Position numbers and translations under genes: made by a program. A stretch of DNA of 64,000 bases, from assembly GCA_965247775.1 (NCBI GenBank), contig OZ252031.1:1488001-1552000 (forward strand). The letters are read 5' to 3'. The DNA comes from G965247775 sp965247775. Its GTDB lineage: Bacteria > Chloroflexota > Dehalococcoidia > Bin125. The notes under the pieces were generated by a model. It was not told where the DNA came from and searched no databases. It saw nothing but the letters and a program-made list of their open reading frames with translations. Positions 1-8,690 of the stretch are shown piece by piece. Each line of letters starts with the position of its first letter. Position 1 is the stretch's first letter.

Positions 1-2
1 CC

Positions 3-944
3 ATCACCGAGGCCCGGCCAGACGACCTCCCCTTTGAATACCCCATCGACACCCCCGTCCAGCTCTCCTTCGTCATCAGCGCGGAACTCGACAGCCCCTT
101 CAGCGACCCCCGCCTCGGCACCGCCCTCAGCCTTGCCATCGACCGCTTCGCCCTCATCGACCGGCTCTACGCCGGCGACGCCCGCCTTTCCGGCCCCCTC
201 CCCTGGTACCTCCAGGGCTGGGCCCTTCCCGAGAACGACCTCCTCACCCGCCCCGGCTACCGCACCGACAAGGACCAAGACCTCCCCGAAATCAATGCCC
301 TCTTGGACGCCCTCGGCGGCGGCGACGGCGTCGGCGAAGTCCCCATCGTCGTCGCCGACCTCTTCGAAGGCTTCTTCCCCGGCGCCGCCCAGGCCCTGCG
401 CGGCATGGTCGAACGCAACGCCGGCCTCGCCCTGGATCCCAGCTTCCGCTCCTACGCCGACATCACCCAGCAGCTCCGCGACGGCACCCTCCCCGCCTTC
501 TTTGGCTGGGGCCCCGCCCCCCTCCAGGCCGACCCCACCGACGGCTGGCGCCGCAGCGCCCACAGCGACGGCGACGAGAACTTCGGCCGCTACGCCAATC
601 CCGACGTTGACGCCCTCATCGAGGAGATGGGCGTCACCTTCGACCGCGAAGCCCGCCAGGGCCTCGCCCAGCAGGTCCAGGACCTCCTCCTCACTACCGG
701 CTTCTGGGTCCAGAACGTCGCCAACGGCATCCAGCTCGGCCTCGTCAAGCCCTACTTCCACCAGGACCCGCGCGCCCTCGACTTCGCCTGGGCCGGCCAC
801 CACCTCGCCCATGCCTGGATCGATACCAACGACGAAACCTACCCCACCGACCGCGAACTTCCGCCCATCCCCCTCGCAACGGAGGGCGCCCCCGGGGCCC
901 AGCCCCTGCCGCCTCCGCCCGCCCCACAGGACCCCGGCGGCTAA
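3..944 (+). CDS. ABC transporter substrate-binding protein (peptide/nickel type), C-terminal part
   Basis: Only the last 313 codons are in the window; the reading frame is open from base 3 to a TAA at 942-944. The segment PRLGTALSLAIDRFALIDRLY is the typical helix of family 5 (DppA/OppA) solute-binding proteins, and residues further on (GRYANPDVDALIEEM, then a QQVQDLLLTTGFWV segment) match the conserved C-lobe where the ligand pocket closes. The protein would be lipid-anchored or periplasmic and deliver oligopeptides or similar solutes to an ABC permease lying to the left. The C-terminus is a proline/alanine-rich tail. The family call is secure; the ligand cannot be told from this part. Confidence 0.85.
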   Translation: MTEARPDDLPFEYPIDTPVQLSFVISAELDSPFSDPRLGTALSLAIDRFALIDRLYAGDARLSGPLPWYLQGWALPENDLLTRPGYRTDKDQDLPEINALLDALGGGDGVGEVPIVVADLFEGFFPGAAQALRGMVERNAGLALDPSFRSYADITQQLRDGTLPAFFGWGPAPLQADPTDGWRRSAHSDGDENFGRYANPDVDALIEEMGVTFDREARQGLAQQVQDLLLTTGFWVQNVANGIQLGLVKPYFHQDPRALDFAWAGHHLAHAWIDTNDETYPTDRELPPIPLATEGAPGAQPLPPPPAPQDPGG

Positions 945-1506
945 CCCCCGCAGCCCTGCGCCCGCCCCTGGCCACCCAGACACACGCGATCGAACCCCCA
1001 CACCCAGCCGTCCCGCCGAATGCCGAAGAAGATCGCCTCCGCCTCGGCCGGAGGGTCGCCCGCACGAAGTCCGCCGCCTCCCGCGACCAGTTCTCCGTCC
1101 GAAGACACTGGATCCCCCCGCCGAACAGCGGCTCTGCCTCGAACAAACTGCGGCCGGAAGTCGCGCCGCCGCCAGGCATCAACTCACTCCGCCTCGAACA
1201 ACTCGTGCCGCACCGTCCCCGGCCCAGCGCGCACCAGCACGCAGATGGGCAACTCGGTCTCGCCCAGCGGCGACACCGCCCCACCCAGGGCGCAGGCCAT
1301 CACCATCCGATCCCCCCCCCCGCTGCTCCCAGCCGCTGCGCCATCCAGCGCTCCGCCTCGCATCCCGGTCTGCATCGTCCGTCGCCGCGCCCGCCGGCCC
1401 GCCTGCCTCATGCCCAGCCCCGTCCCAACTCCCCGCTCTTCGACTGCTAAACTCCCCGCCGCGACGGCCCAGCCGCGCGCGCCACCCAGCCGGGAGGCTC
1501 CCCGTC
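945..1506. other. 562-base gap without an intact gene
   Basis: No open frame here looks intact. On the minus strand two short stretches have protein-like composition in different frames: one ends in RHELFEAE at 1184, and another runs through about 1180-1020 and contains SREAADFVRATLRP. A third in-frame stretch ends at 941 with IFFGIRRDGWVWGFDRVCLG. This could be a decayed minus-strand gene, but I recognise no family. A possible -10 element TAAACT lies at 1448-1453, pointing toward the acyl-CoA dehydrogenase. Confidence 0.3.
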
Positions 1507-2727
1507 ATGACCGATTTCACCGTCCCCGAGGAGACCCGCCTCCTCCTCGACGGCATCCGTGCTTTCGTCCGCGCCGAGGTCGAGCCCCGCGAGGAAGCGT
1601 TGCGCGAAGAACTCGACCACCCCTACGACCACGACGGCCGCTACCGCCCCCCCATCCTCGCCGCCAAGCGCGAGATCCGCATGGCCTCGGCCAAGGCCGG
1701 TTACTACGGGATGTTCGTCCCCGCTGAGGTCGGCGGCGGCGGCGCAGACTTCACCACCTACTACTACGCCTGGGAGGACCTCTTCCGCTTCGTCGGCCCC
1801 GCCCGCCCCCTCACCTTCGGCGCCATCGCCCACTGGGCCATGGGCCCCAACGCCCTCCACCGCCACCTCCAGCCCGCCGTCCGCGACGCCTTCCTCTCCC
1901 CCCTCCTCAACGGCGACCAGTCCTCCTGCTTCGCCCTCTCCGAGCCCGACGCCGGCAGCGACGTCTGGAACATGAGCACCCGCGCCCTTCGCGACGGCGG
2001 CGTCTGGCGCATCCGCGGCGCCAAACAGTGGATCAGCAACTCCCCCTACGCCGAGAAAGGCATCGTCTTCGCCGTCACCGACCCAGACCGCGTCGCCGCC
2101 CGCAAGGGGGGCGTCACCGCCTTCGTCTTTGAGGCGGACAGGCCCGGCTTCAACGTGGACAGCGTCATCCGCCTCTTCGGCCACGAGGGTGGCGAGGAGG
2201 GCATCCTCTCCTTCGACGACCTCGAAGTCCCCGACGCCTACCGCCTCAGCCCCGTCGGCGAAGGCTTCCCCCTCGCCCTCGAGGGTGTGAACTACGGCCG
2301 CCTCTACAACGGCGCTCGCTCCGTCGGCCTCGCCCGCTGGGCGCTCGAACGCTCCCTGGAGTACAGCAAGAGCCGCGTCACCTTCGGCAAGCCCATCAGC
2401 GAGCATCAGGCCATCCAGCTCATGCTCGCTGACTGCGCCATCGAAACGTACGCCGCCCGCTGCATGGGCCTCCAATGCGCCTGGAAGGCTGACACCGGCG
2501 CCCCCGCCATCAAGGAACTCGCCATGATGAAGACCTACAGCACCGAGACCTGCTTCCGCGTCTACGACCGCGCCATGCAGGTCCACGGCGGCATGGGCCT
2601 CACCAACGAAACCCGCCTCCACGGCGGCCTGCACGAATCCCGCATCATCCGCATCGCCGATGGCACCCAGGAAATCCTCCGCCGCACCATCGCCAAGCAG
2701 CTCCTCCGCGGCGACGTCGAACTCTAG
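1507..2727 (+). CDS. Acyl-CoA dehydrogenase
   Basis: 406-residue flavoprotein of the acyl-CoA dehydrogenase family, which oxidises acyl-CoA thioesters at the alpha-beta bond with FAD. The middle of the protein has the substrate/FAD signature CFALSEPDAGSD and the QWISN strand. The C-terminal helical domain has KSRVTFGKPISEHQAIQ, AMQVHGGMGLTNE and the terminal RIADGTQEILRRTIAKQLL. Length and domain order are normal. The frame is open far upstream, but ATG 1507 is preceded by GGGAGG (about 1490) and begins exactly where the alpha-helical domain should. Acyl specificity is unknown; enoyl-CoA hydratases and CoA-transferases nearby suggest CoA-thioester catabolism. Confidence 0.9.
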   Translation: MTDFTVPEETRLLLDGIRAFVRAEVEPREEALREELDHPYDHDGRYRPPILAAKREIRMASAKAGYYGMFVPAEVGGGGADFTTYYYAWEDLFRFVGPARPLTFGAIAHWAMGPNALHRHLQPAVRDAFLSPLLNGDQSSCFALSEPDAGSDVWNMSTRALRDGGVWRIRGAKQWISNSPYAEKGIVFAVTDPDRVAARKGGVTAFVFEADRPGFNVDSVIRLFGHEGGEEGILSFDDLEVPDAYRLSPVGEGFPLALEGVNYGRLYNGARSVGLARWALERSLEYSKSRVTFGKPISEHQAIQLMLADCAIETYAARCMGLQCAWKADTGAPAIKELAMMKTYSTETCFRVYDRAMQVHGGMGLTNETRLHGGLHESRIIRIADGTQEILRRTIAKQLLRGDVEL

Positions 2728-2746
2728 CCCTGCCCCCCACGTGAAA

Positions 2747-2774
2747 CGACGGCCCGGGTTGCCCCGGGCCGTCG
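2747..2774. terminator. Strong bidirectional hairpin
   Basis: A perfect 12-bp stem (CGACGGCCCGGG pairing with 2763-2774) and a TTGC loop lie between two convergent genes, the acyl-CoA dehydrogenase and the secreted protein. There is no long U-tract on the plus strand; on the minus strand GTTTCAC follows. It probably ends transcription from both sides. Confidence 0.65.
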
Positions 2775-2795
2775 GCACGAGGCACGAGCGACGCC

Positions 2796-3458
2796 CTAGA
2801 GGTCGCTCGCGGTCGTCGCGGCCCCCGCCGGCGCCGCGCCCGGGCCCTCGCCCGGCTGCGGCGTCTCGAAGACCAGCCTGTTGATCCGCTCCGTCGCCTC
2901 GGCCAGCTTCTCCGCGGCCTCCTCGGCCGGGATGCGACCGGCGGCCGCCGCCGCGTCCAGCCGCTCCTGTGTCCGCGCCACCAGCGCCTCCACGACGGCC
3001 TCGCCGGACGACCCGTTGGCCGCCGCGATCTCGGCGATCGTCTCGCCGTTCTGGACGCCCTCGATCACGGCCTGCGGCTCCACACCGATGATCTCCGCCA
3101 CCGCGCCAAGCACCCGGGCCGGCGTCTCGCCGCCCTGCAGCCGCTCGCGCAACTCCTCGGGCTCCACGCCCAGGAACTCCGCTTCCTCGCCGCCCGCGTG
3201 GCCCCGCTGACCGCAGCGGCCCCGCGGACCATCGCCGTCCTCATTCAGCGCGATTGCCACGCCACCGCCGCCAACGCGAAGGGAGGCCAGGTCCGCGCGC
3301 GCCACCACGCCGCTCTCGCCCGCCGGCGCTTCCGACACCGCGACCGTCGCCACCGCGCTCGTTCCCCCACCAGACGCCGCCGCGACCCCGCCCACAACGG
3401 CGGCGCTGACCACACCCGCCGCCGCGATGCTCACCGCCAGCCGGTTCTTCCAAAACAT
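2796..3458 (-). CDS. Secreted or membrane-anchored helical-repeat protein
   Basis: 220 residues. ATG at 3458 is preceded by AAAGGACGGAG. The N-terminus is a signal peptide or anchor: MFWKNRL, then an alanine/valine-rich helix to about residue 30. After a low-complexity stretch come two similar helical units, FLGVEPEELRERLQGGETPA and IIGVEPQAVIEGVQNGETIA, each a helix pair ending in a short G-E-T turn. Then follow a QERLDAAAAAGRIPAEEA helix pair and a proline-rich tail. Secreted proteins of this build are common in actinobacteria and Chloroflexota and have no agreed function. It ends just before a strong hairpin. A possible TAGCGT -10 element lies about 80 bases upstream of the start. Confidence 0.7.
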   Translation of the reverse strand: MFWKNRLAVSIAAAGVVSAAVVGGVAAASGGGTSAVATVAVSEAPAGESGVVARADLASLRVGGGGVAIALNEDGDGPRGRCGQRGHAGGEEAEFLGVEPEELRERLQGGETPARVLGAVAEIIGVEPQAVIEGVQNGETIAEIAAANGSSGEAVVEALVARTQERLDAAAAAGRIPAEEAAEKLAEATERINRLVFETPQPGEGPGAAPAGAATTASDL

Positions 3459-3613
3459 GGCTCCGTCCTTTCTCCGTCCGCCGCGCCTGCGGCCATCGGC
3501 GGCCCATCTCGCGATTCCGTGTCGCGCCTCCGCAGCGCGACCAACGCAGCCCACGCTATGCAGCCCCTGTTAAGGCTCCATGCGCTCCCGGTAATGCGCA
3601 GGAAAGTTGCTGT

Positions 3614-3647
3614 AAAAACGGCCGCTCTCAGATCCGCGGCGCGGCCG
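3614..3647 (-). terminator. Intrinsic terminator of the 3628-4986 minus-strand unit
   Basis: On the minus strand CGGCCGC (3647-3641) pairs with GCGGCCG (3625-3619) across a 15-base loop that includes the stop codon, and is followed by five T (3618-3614). This is one of the few hairpins in the window with a proper T-tract. Confidence 0.55.
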
Positions 3648-4119
3648 CCCCATTCCCTAGCCGCACCAGCGCCCCCTGGGCGAGCGCCGTCGCGATCTCC
3701 CGCGCCCGCTCGGCGAAGGGCCTGCCCACTGCCTCATCCCAGACCGGCTGCTTGATCAGCCGGTCGCGCACCTCCTCGAACGACGCCCGCCACGCCCACC
3801 CCCGATCGATGGGCCCCGGCAGCTCCAGCCGCGCCCCATCCCCGGCGCCCTGCCGATAGCGGCAGAAGAACGTATGCCGGCGAAACACCCCCGCCCGCAT
3901 CAGCACCACCAGCGCCCGCTCCGTCTCCCCCTCCCCGGCCTCCTCCTCCCCCGCCCGCACCTGGAAATTGTGCATCGAGATCTGCCCTGACGCCGTCCCC
4001 GTCCGCAGCCGCCCAATCGCGACCAGCCCCTCCCCCAGCGCGATCAGTTCGCCTGCCTCCTGCGCTGTCAGACGCGCCTCCGCCCACCCCACCCGCTCCT
4101 CCGTCCCTGGTGGCGGCAT
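3628..4119 (-). CDS. Hypothetical protein behind an enoyl-CoA hydratase
   Basis: 163 residues with no family I recognise. It is soluble in appearance: no signal peptide or membrane segment, mixed charged helices and short strands (QISMHNFQVRAG, FRRHTFFCRYRQG). The ATG at 4119 comes 12 bases after the stop of the upstream enoyl-CoA hydratase, so the two are almost certainly cotranscribed and perhaps translationally linked. A hairpin with a T-tract overlaps its stop codon, closing the unit. A role alongside the hydratase is inference from position only. Confidence 0.6.
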   Translation of the reverse strand: MPPPGTEERVGWAEARLTAQEAGELIALGEGLVAIGRLRTGTASGQISMHNFQVRAGEEEAGEGETERALVVLMRAGVFRRHTFFCRYRQGAGDGARLELPGPIDRGWAWRASFEEVRDRLIKQPVWDEAVGRPFAERAREIATALAQGALVRLGNGAAAPRI

Positions 4120-4131
4120 CCCGGCCCCACC

Positions 4132-4986
4132 TTACTCCTCCCCGGCCGCGTCCCGCTCCCAGGAGTCGCCCCGCTGCCAGGCCGCGATCGTCTCTTTCAG
4201 CCCCACCTTCCGGATACGGGCGTTCGTCTCCAGCACCGGCGGAGAAAAATGCGCGATCGCGTCCACCTCCGCCGCCTGCAGCATCGCCGCACGGAAGCCC
4301 TGCGTGTCCTGCGTCCGATTGATCGCCTGTTTCTGCAACGCCGCGATCGCCTTCGGCGTCCGCGCCACCCGGCGCGCGTAGGCCCAGACCACCTCATCAA
4401 GCTCCAACGCCGGCACCGCCCGATTGAACAACCCCAACGACGCCGCCTCCCGCCCCGAGATGATCGTTCCCACCGGCAGGAAGATCTCCTTCGCCTTCTT
4501 CGGCCCCACCAGCCAGGCCCAGAACGCCGCCACGAACCCCGCCCCCAGCGGCAGCTGCGGCGTTCCCACCCGCGCGTCCTCCGCCACGAACGTCACGTCG
4601 CAGATCGCCGCCAGCTGCGTGCCCCCCGCCAGGCAATGCCCGTGCACCTTCGCGATCACCGGCAGCCGCAGGTCCCAGATCCGGAACCACTCATGCAGGA
4701 TCCGCTCCAACCGGTCCCGGTCCTCCACGATCGATCGCGACTGCCCCGCCCCCACCCCCTCGCCCCGGCTGGCCCCCGCCACGTCGTAGCCCGCGCAGAA
4801 CGCCCGCCCCGCCCCCGACAGCACCACGCACCGTACCGCCTCGTCCCCCTCTGCCTCCTCCAGCGCCTCCATCAGATCCTCGCGCAACTGCCGCGAGATC
4901 GCGTTCAGTTTCTCCGGCCGGTTCAGCGTGATGAGCGCCACGCCCTCTCGCACCTCGTACAGCACGGTCTCCCGATCGGCGCGCAC
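4132..4986 (-). CDS. Enoyl-CoA hydratase/isomerase family protein
   Basis: 284 residues of the crotonase superfamily. ALITLNRPEKLNAI opens the fold and GRAFCAGYD is the CoA/oxyanion loop. HGHCLAGGTQLAAICD gives the second oxyanion glycine, followed by RVGTPQLPLGAG. The residue usually catalytic in hydratases (Glu in the G-x-x-P-E segment) is not obvious here, where the text reads TPQLPLGAG, so another crotonase reaction is possible. Start is GTG 4986, chosen because GAGGAGG sits just upstream. It heads a two-gene unit with the hypothetical protein that follows. Substrate unknown. Confidence 0.85.
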   Translation of the reverse strand: MRADRETVLYEVREGVALITLNRPEKLNAISRQLREDLMEALEEAEGDEAVRCVVLSGAGRAFCAGYDVAGASRGEGVGAGQSRSIVEDRDRLERILHEWFRIWDLRLPVIAKVHGHCLAGGTQLAAICDVTFVAEDARVGTPQLPLGAGFVAAFWAWLVGPKKAKEIFLPVGTIISGREAASLGLFNRAVPALELDEVVWAYARRVARTPKAIAALQKQAINRTQDTQGFRAAMLQAAEVDAIAHFSPPVLETNARIRKVGLKETIAAWQRGDSWERDAAGEE

Positions 4987-5099
4987 GCCGTCCTCCTCAC
5001 CCGCGCCCCGTCGCCCCGCCGCACGATGGCCGCGCCGACGCGGACGCCGCGCGCATTCTCGGCCACAGCGCCACCCCCGTCACCACCAACGATCCGCTG

Positions 5100-5370
5100 G
5101 CCTCCGCCGTCGGAAGCAGGACGCCCGTGCCGCCCGACCCCCTTCCCACCTACGACCGATCTCTGGGGCCCCGGCGACATCCTCAGCACGCTCAACCTCA
5201 TCACCGCGGAACGCGTCCGCGCCGCCGCCGCCCTCGTCCACAGCGGCCGCCGCTTCCCCTTGGACCTCCCCCTCGACCTCCCCGGCCCGCCCCCCTTCAG
5301 CCGCGAGGCGTCCCGCCACCACGTCTTCCATCTCGACCGCAACACCCGCGACGACCGCATCACCCACCCC
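5100..5370 (+). pseudogene. Remnant of a cyclase family (kynurenine formamidase-like) gene
   Basis: DPLPTYD (about 5130-5150, frame 3) and then, in frame 1, WGPGDILSTLNLITAERVRA, RRFPLDLPLDLPGPPPF and HHVFHLDRNTRDD match the N-terminal third of the Cyclase (PF04199) family. In intact members these blocks are contiguous in one frame and are followed by about 200 more residues carrying the metal-binding HxGTHxD motif. That part is absent here. There is therefore a frameshift near 5155 and a 3' truncation. The family call comes from memory of the N-terminal blocks. Confidence 0.6.
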
Positions 5371-5653
5371 CGACCTCGACGCCACCTGCGCCGCTCAGGA
5401 GGTCACGATCGAAATCGGTGACATCCTCCCCGCCGCAGCGGCTGGCTCCGCTGCTACCGGGACCTTCCCCCCACTGAACGCGACCCTCCCCGGCGGGGTT
5501 GGCTCGCCCCCCAACGACCGCCTGCAGATCGCACGAGTGGCCGCGGGGTTGACGCCATCGGAACGCCCGTTCTACCGTGCATCCGTTCCGAACGCACGTT
5601 CCACCCCCATGCTCTGGCACCCACCGCCCGGGGCCAACAGAGAGGAAACTCCG

Positions 5654-5857
5654 ATGGACGCCGCTACGATCGTCGTCGCCTGCGTCGCCGTGCTCGTCCT
5701 TGGCCTGCTCGCCTGGCAGGCGCTCAGCGGCGCCCTCGCCCCCCCGGCCGCCGCCCGACGGGCAGCGCCCAGCCGCCCCCATCTCCAGCCCCTCCGCGCC
5801 CGCGCCCCACGCCGGCCCGCCACCCGCCCCTGGCCCCACCCGCGCCGCGCTGCCTGA
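5654..5857 (+). CDS. Small single-pass membrane protein
   Basis: 67 residues starting at ATG 5654 with AGAGGAAA 8-13 bases upstream. Residues 4-26 (ATIVVACVAVLVLGLLAW and on) form one convincing membrane helix. The rest is a proline/arginine/alanine-rich tail, which in another frame also reads as low-complexity Pro-Ala, so the true end is uncertain. It lies upstream of a Crp/Fnr regulator in the same direction. No family recognised. Confidence 0.45.
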   Translation: MDAATIVVACVAVLVLGLLAWQALSGALAPPAAARRAAPSRPHLQPLRARAPRRPATRPWPHPRRAA

Positions 5858-5995
5858 GCCCACGCCGCCCGCCTCCCACCCCGGCCTCCCCCAACTGATC
5901 GGACCCAGCCCCGGTAGCCGCCCACCGGCCGCTGGCGTACAGTGCCGGAAGAGGCGCACTTCGGCCTTCCCCCGTTACCAGCCGCGAGCGAAACC

Positions 5996-6715
5996 ATGGC
6001 GACGCAAACGGACCACCCGGTACCAGACGAGAAATCCGGGCTCCTCGAAATCGTCCCGCTCTTCCAGACCATGCCCCCCGCCCTCCTGGGCGAACTCGCC
6101 CGCAAGCTGCGCCCCATCGCCTTCCGCTCCGGCACCGCCATCTTCCACGCCGACGACGTCGGCTCCATGATGTACATCATCATCCAGGGCGCCGTAAAAA
6201 TCTTCATCCCCGCCACCGACGGCCGCGAAGTCGTCCTCGCCGTCCAGCGCGCCGGCGACCTCTTCGGCGAAATGTCCCTCCTCGACGACGAGCGCCGCTC
6301 CGCCTCCGCCACCACCCTCGAAGACACCGAACTCGTCAGCCTCAGCCGCCGCGACTTCCAGGATGTCCTCGACCGCCATCCCGAGGCCAGCCGCGCCATC
6401 CTCGACGTCCTCGTCAAGCGCCTCCGTCAGACCAATCAGTCCATTCAGGACGCCTACCTCCTCGATGTCCCCGGCCGCCTCGCCCGGCGTCTCCTCATCC
6501 TCGCCCGCGAGCACGGCATCGAAACCGAGGAGGGCACCGAGATCGGCCTGCGCGTCAGCCAGCAGGATCTCGCCAGCATGATCGGCGCCAGCCGCGTCGC
6601 CGTGAACAAGCAACTCCAGAACTGGCGTCACGCCGGCATCGTCGACGTCCGCCGCCAGCGCGTCACCATCATCAAACCTGAAGCGCTCGAAGATCAGTTC
6701 TCGCTCACGCCCTGA
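5996..6715 (+). CDS. Crp/Fnr family transcriptional regulator
   Basis: 239 residues. The N-terminal half is a cyclic-nucleotide-binding-type beta-roll: LFQTMPPALLGELARKL, FHADDVGSMMYIIIQGAVKI, then AGDLFGEMSLLDDERRSASA, which is the phosphate-binding cassette region. A long dimerisation helix follows. The C-terminal winged helix contains GLRVSQQDLASMIGASRVAV, the typical Crp recognition helix segment. There is no N-terminal cysteine cluster, so it is not an FNR-type Fe-S sensor. ATG 5996 is preferred over the in-frame GTG 5942, which overlaps a likely -10 element (TACAGT, 5938-5943). It has no obvious target next door. Confidence 0.85.
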   Translation: MATQTDHPVPDEKSGLLEIVPLFQTMPPALLGELARKLRPIAFRSGTAIFHADDVGSMMYIIIQGAVKIFIPATDGREVVLAVQRAGDLFGEMSLLDDERRSASATTLEDTELVSLSRRDFQDVLDRHPEASRAILDVLVKRLRQTNQSIQDAYLLDVPGRLARRLLILAREHGIETEEGTEIGLRVSQQDLASMIGASRVAVNKQLQNWRHAGIVDVRRQRVTIIKPEALEDQFSLTP

Positions 6716-6718
6716 CCG

Positions 6719-7300
6719 CTGCGTGCCCTCTCGCCCCCCTCGGCGCCCATCCCCCAGCCTCCCCCAGCCCCACCCCTCCCCGTCGGCCGCCGCTCGTCCA
6801 TCTTCTATCCCTTCGCCTTCCGCGACTTCCGCATCGTCTGGGCCACCGTCCTCATCCGCTCGGCCGGCCTCTGGATGGAGCAGGTCGCCCGCCCCCTCCT
6901 CATGCTCGAACTCACCGACTCCCCCTTCCTCCTCGGCGCCGTCATCGCCGCCTACATGGCGCCCAGCTTCCTCCTCGGCCTCTTCGCCGGCGTCGTCGTC
7001 GATCGCTTCCCCCGCGCCTCGGTCCTCTCCGCCTCCCAGATCCCTCCCGTTGCCGCCGCCCTCGTCACGGTCCTCCTCCTCGCCACCGGTGCCATGCAGG
7101 CCTGGCACGTCCTCCTGCTCTCTATCCTCTCCGGTAACAACAACCCCTTCCTCCAGCCCGCCCGGCAGGCCGTCCTCCCCTCCCTCGTCCCCACCGGCGC
7201 CGTCCGCAGCGCCGGCGTCCGCGGCCCCCGCGACGCCCTCTTCGTCCTCGCCGCCGCCGCCGTCGCCACCCTGCTCGTCCCCACCCTGCGCCGGCTCTAG
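6719..7300 (+). pseudogene. MFS transporter with a large internal deletion
   Basis: From about 6800 the frame encodes a normal N-terminus of an EntS-like (MFS_3) exporter: FYPFAFRDFRIVWATVLIRS, then helices 2-4 and the loop LFAGVVVDRFPRAS. The segment ends in NPFLQPARQAVLPSLVP. Directly after that the text jumps to GPRDALFVLAAAAVATLLVP and RRL, which look like the last helix of such a protein. About 250 residues (helices 5-11) are missing and no ordinary start codon precedes the frame. An intact member has about 400 residues. It is most likely non-functional. Confidence 0.65.
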
Positions 7301-7344
7301 CCCCCGCCACTCCGCACGACAAGGCTTCCGGCGCGAACCGGCGA

Positions 7345-8496
7345 TCAGCCGGGCCACGCCTCCAGCTCCACCACGGTCGTGATCACATCACCGTCCCGGT
7401 CCACCTGGAAGATGAGCCGGTCCCCCACTCCCCGACCATCCAGGAACCGCGCCAGCGTCTCGAAGTCCCGCAACGACGTCCCGTCCACGCTTAGCAGCAC
7501 GTCCCCCCCGCGCAGCCCCGCCTGGTCCGACGGGCCGCCGGGCGCCACGGCCCCCACCGTCGGCCCCGCCGTGTCCTCCCCCAGGCCACCCTGGATCCCC
7601 ATCCACGGGTGCAGGATCGTCTCCCCGGCGATCATCGCCGGCAGGAAGCGGCTCACCGTGTTCGAGGGGATCGCGAAGCCCACTCCCACCGACCCCCGCA
7701 CCGGGCTCTCCACGCTCGCCGTGACCCCGATCACCTCGCCCGACGCGTTCAGCAGCGCCCCGCCCGAGTTGCCCGGGTTGATCGCCGCGTCCGTTTGAAT
7801 CAGCCCCCGCTGCGGCCGCCCATCCACGGCCAGCCCCGGTCGCGTCCGCTCGATCGCCGACACCACCCCGGTCGTCAGGCTCGTCTGCAGCCCGAACGGG
7901 TTGCCGATCGCCACCACCGGCTCCCCCACCACGATCGCGTCCGAGTCCGCCAGCGTCAGCGGGACCACCCGCACCAGATCCGGATCCACCCGCAACACGG
8001 CGAGATCGTTCGCGATATCGAAGCCCAGCACCTCCGCCGGCGACCGCTCGCCGTCCGCGTCCACCACGATCACGTTCCCCTGCCCCTGCACCACGTGGTA
8101 ATTCGTCACCACGTGCCCCGCCGCGTCCACGAAAAAGCCGCTGCCCCCGCCCAGGCCCGCCTCCACCGCCACGATCGACGGACTCACATCCACGAAAATC
8201 TGAGGCGGATCGAACTCGCTCAGCGGCGTCACGACCTGCGCCGCCGTGCCCTCTGGCTCCTGAACCGTCGTGCTCTCGCTCCCCACCGCCGCCACCGCCC
8301 GGCGCTCCACGGGGGCCACCGGCGCGTTCGCCGCGGTCACCACCGGCGCGGGCGCCTCGACCGCTTCCGTCACGGTGGCCGCGGTCGCCGCCGGTGCCGG
8401 CGCCGGCCCGTCGTCCCCCTCGAAGACCAGCACCACGCTCACCGCCATAATGGCCGCCACCAGCCCCGTCATCACCGACACGATGATCGTCCGCAT
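7345..8496 (-). CDS. HtrA/DegP-type trypsin-like serine protease with PDZ domain
   Basis: 383 residues, start ATG 8496 with GAGGGGG upstream. Residues 5-26 are a membrane anchor, followed by an alanine/proline linker to about 95. The chymotrypsin-like protease domain has the full triad: His134 in TNYHVV, Asp164 in NDLAVLRV, Ser244 in NPGNSGGAL. A single PDZ domain (about 290-375, GGDVLLSVDGTSLRDFETL) closes the protein. It should face the outside of the cytoplasmic membrane and degrade misfolded or damaged envelope proteins. It has one PDZ, as in DegS or actinobacterial HtrA, not two as in DegP. It appears monocistronic. Confidence 0.9.
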   Translation of the reverse strand: MRTIIVSVMTGLVAAIMAVSVVLVFEGDDGPAPAPAATAATVTEAVEAPAPVVTAANAPVAPVERRAVAAVGSESTTVQEPEGTAAQVVTPLSEFDPPQIFVDVSPSIVAVEAGLGGGSGFFVDAAGHVVTNYHVVQGQGNVIVVDADGERSPAEVLGFDIANDLAVLRVDPDLVRVVPLTLADSDAIVVGEPVVAIGNPFGLQTSLTTGVVSAIERTRPGLAVDGRPQRGLIQTDAAINPGNSGGALLNASGEVIGVTASVESPVRGSVGVGFAIPSNTVSRFLPAMIAGETILHPWMGIQGGLGEDTAGPTVGAVAPGGPSDQAGLRGGDVLLSVDGTSLRDFETLARFLDGRGVGDRLIFQVDRDGDVITTVVELEAWPG

Positions 8497-8690
8497 CTCA
8501 GCCCCCTCGCCTGCCGTCCCGGCGCAGGCCCGCTCGATCGCCGGCCACCCGCTCTCCCGAAAGTAACGCCGCCGCCCCCCTCCGGATGCCGCTCCGCACG
8601 CATCGGGCCCAGTCCTTACGGCTTTCTAACGCCGCCCTTACACAACGCCCGTTGCCCGCCCCCTCCTGCCGCTCCCGACCCGGGACAAGC

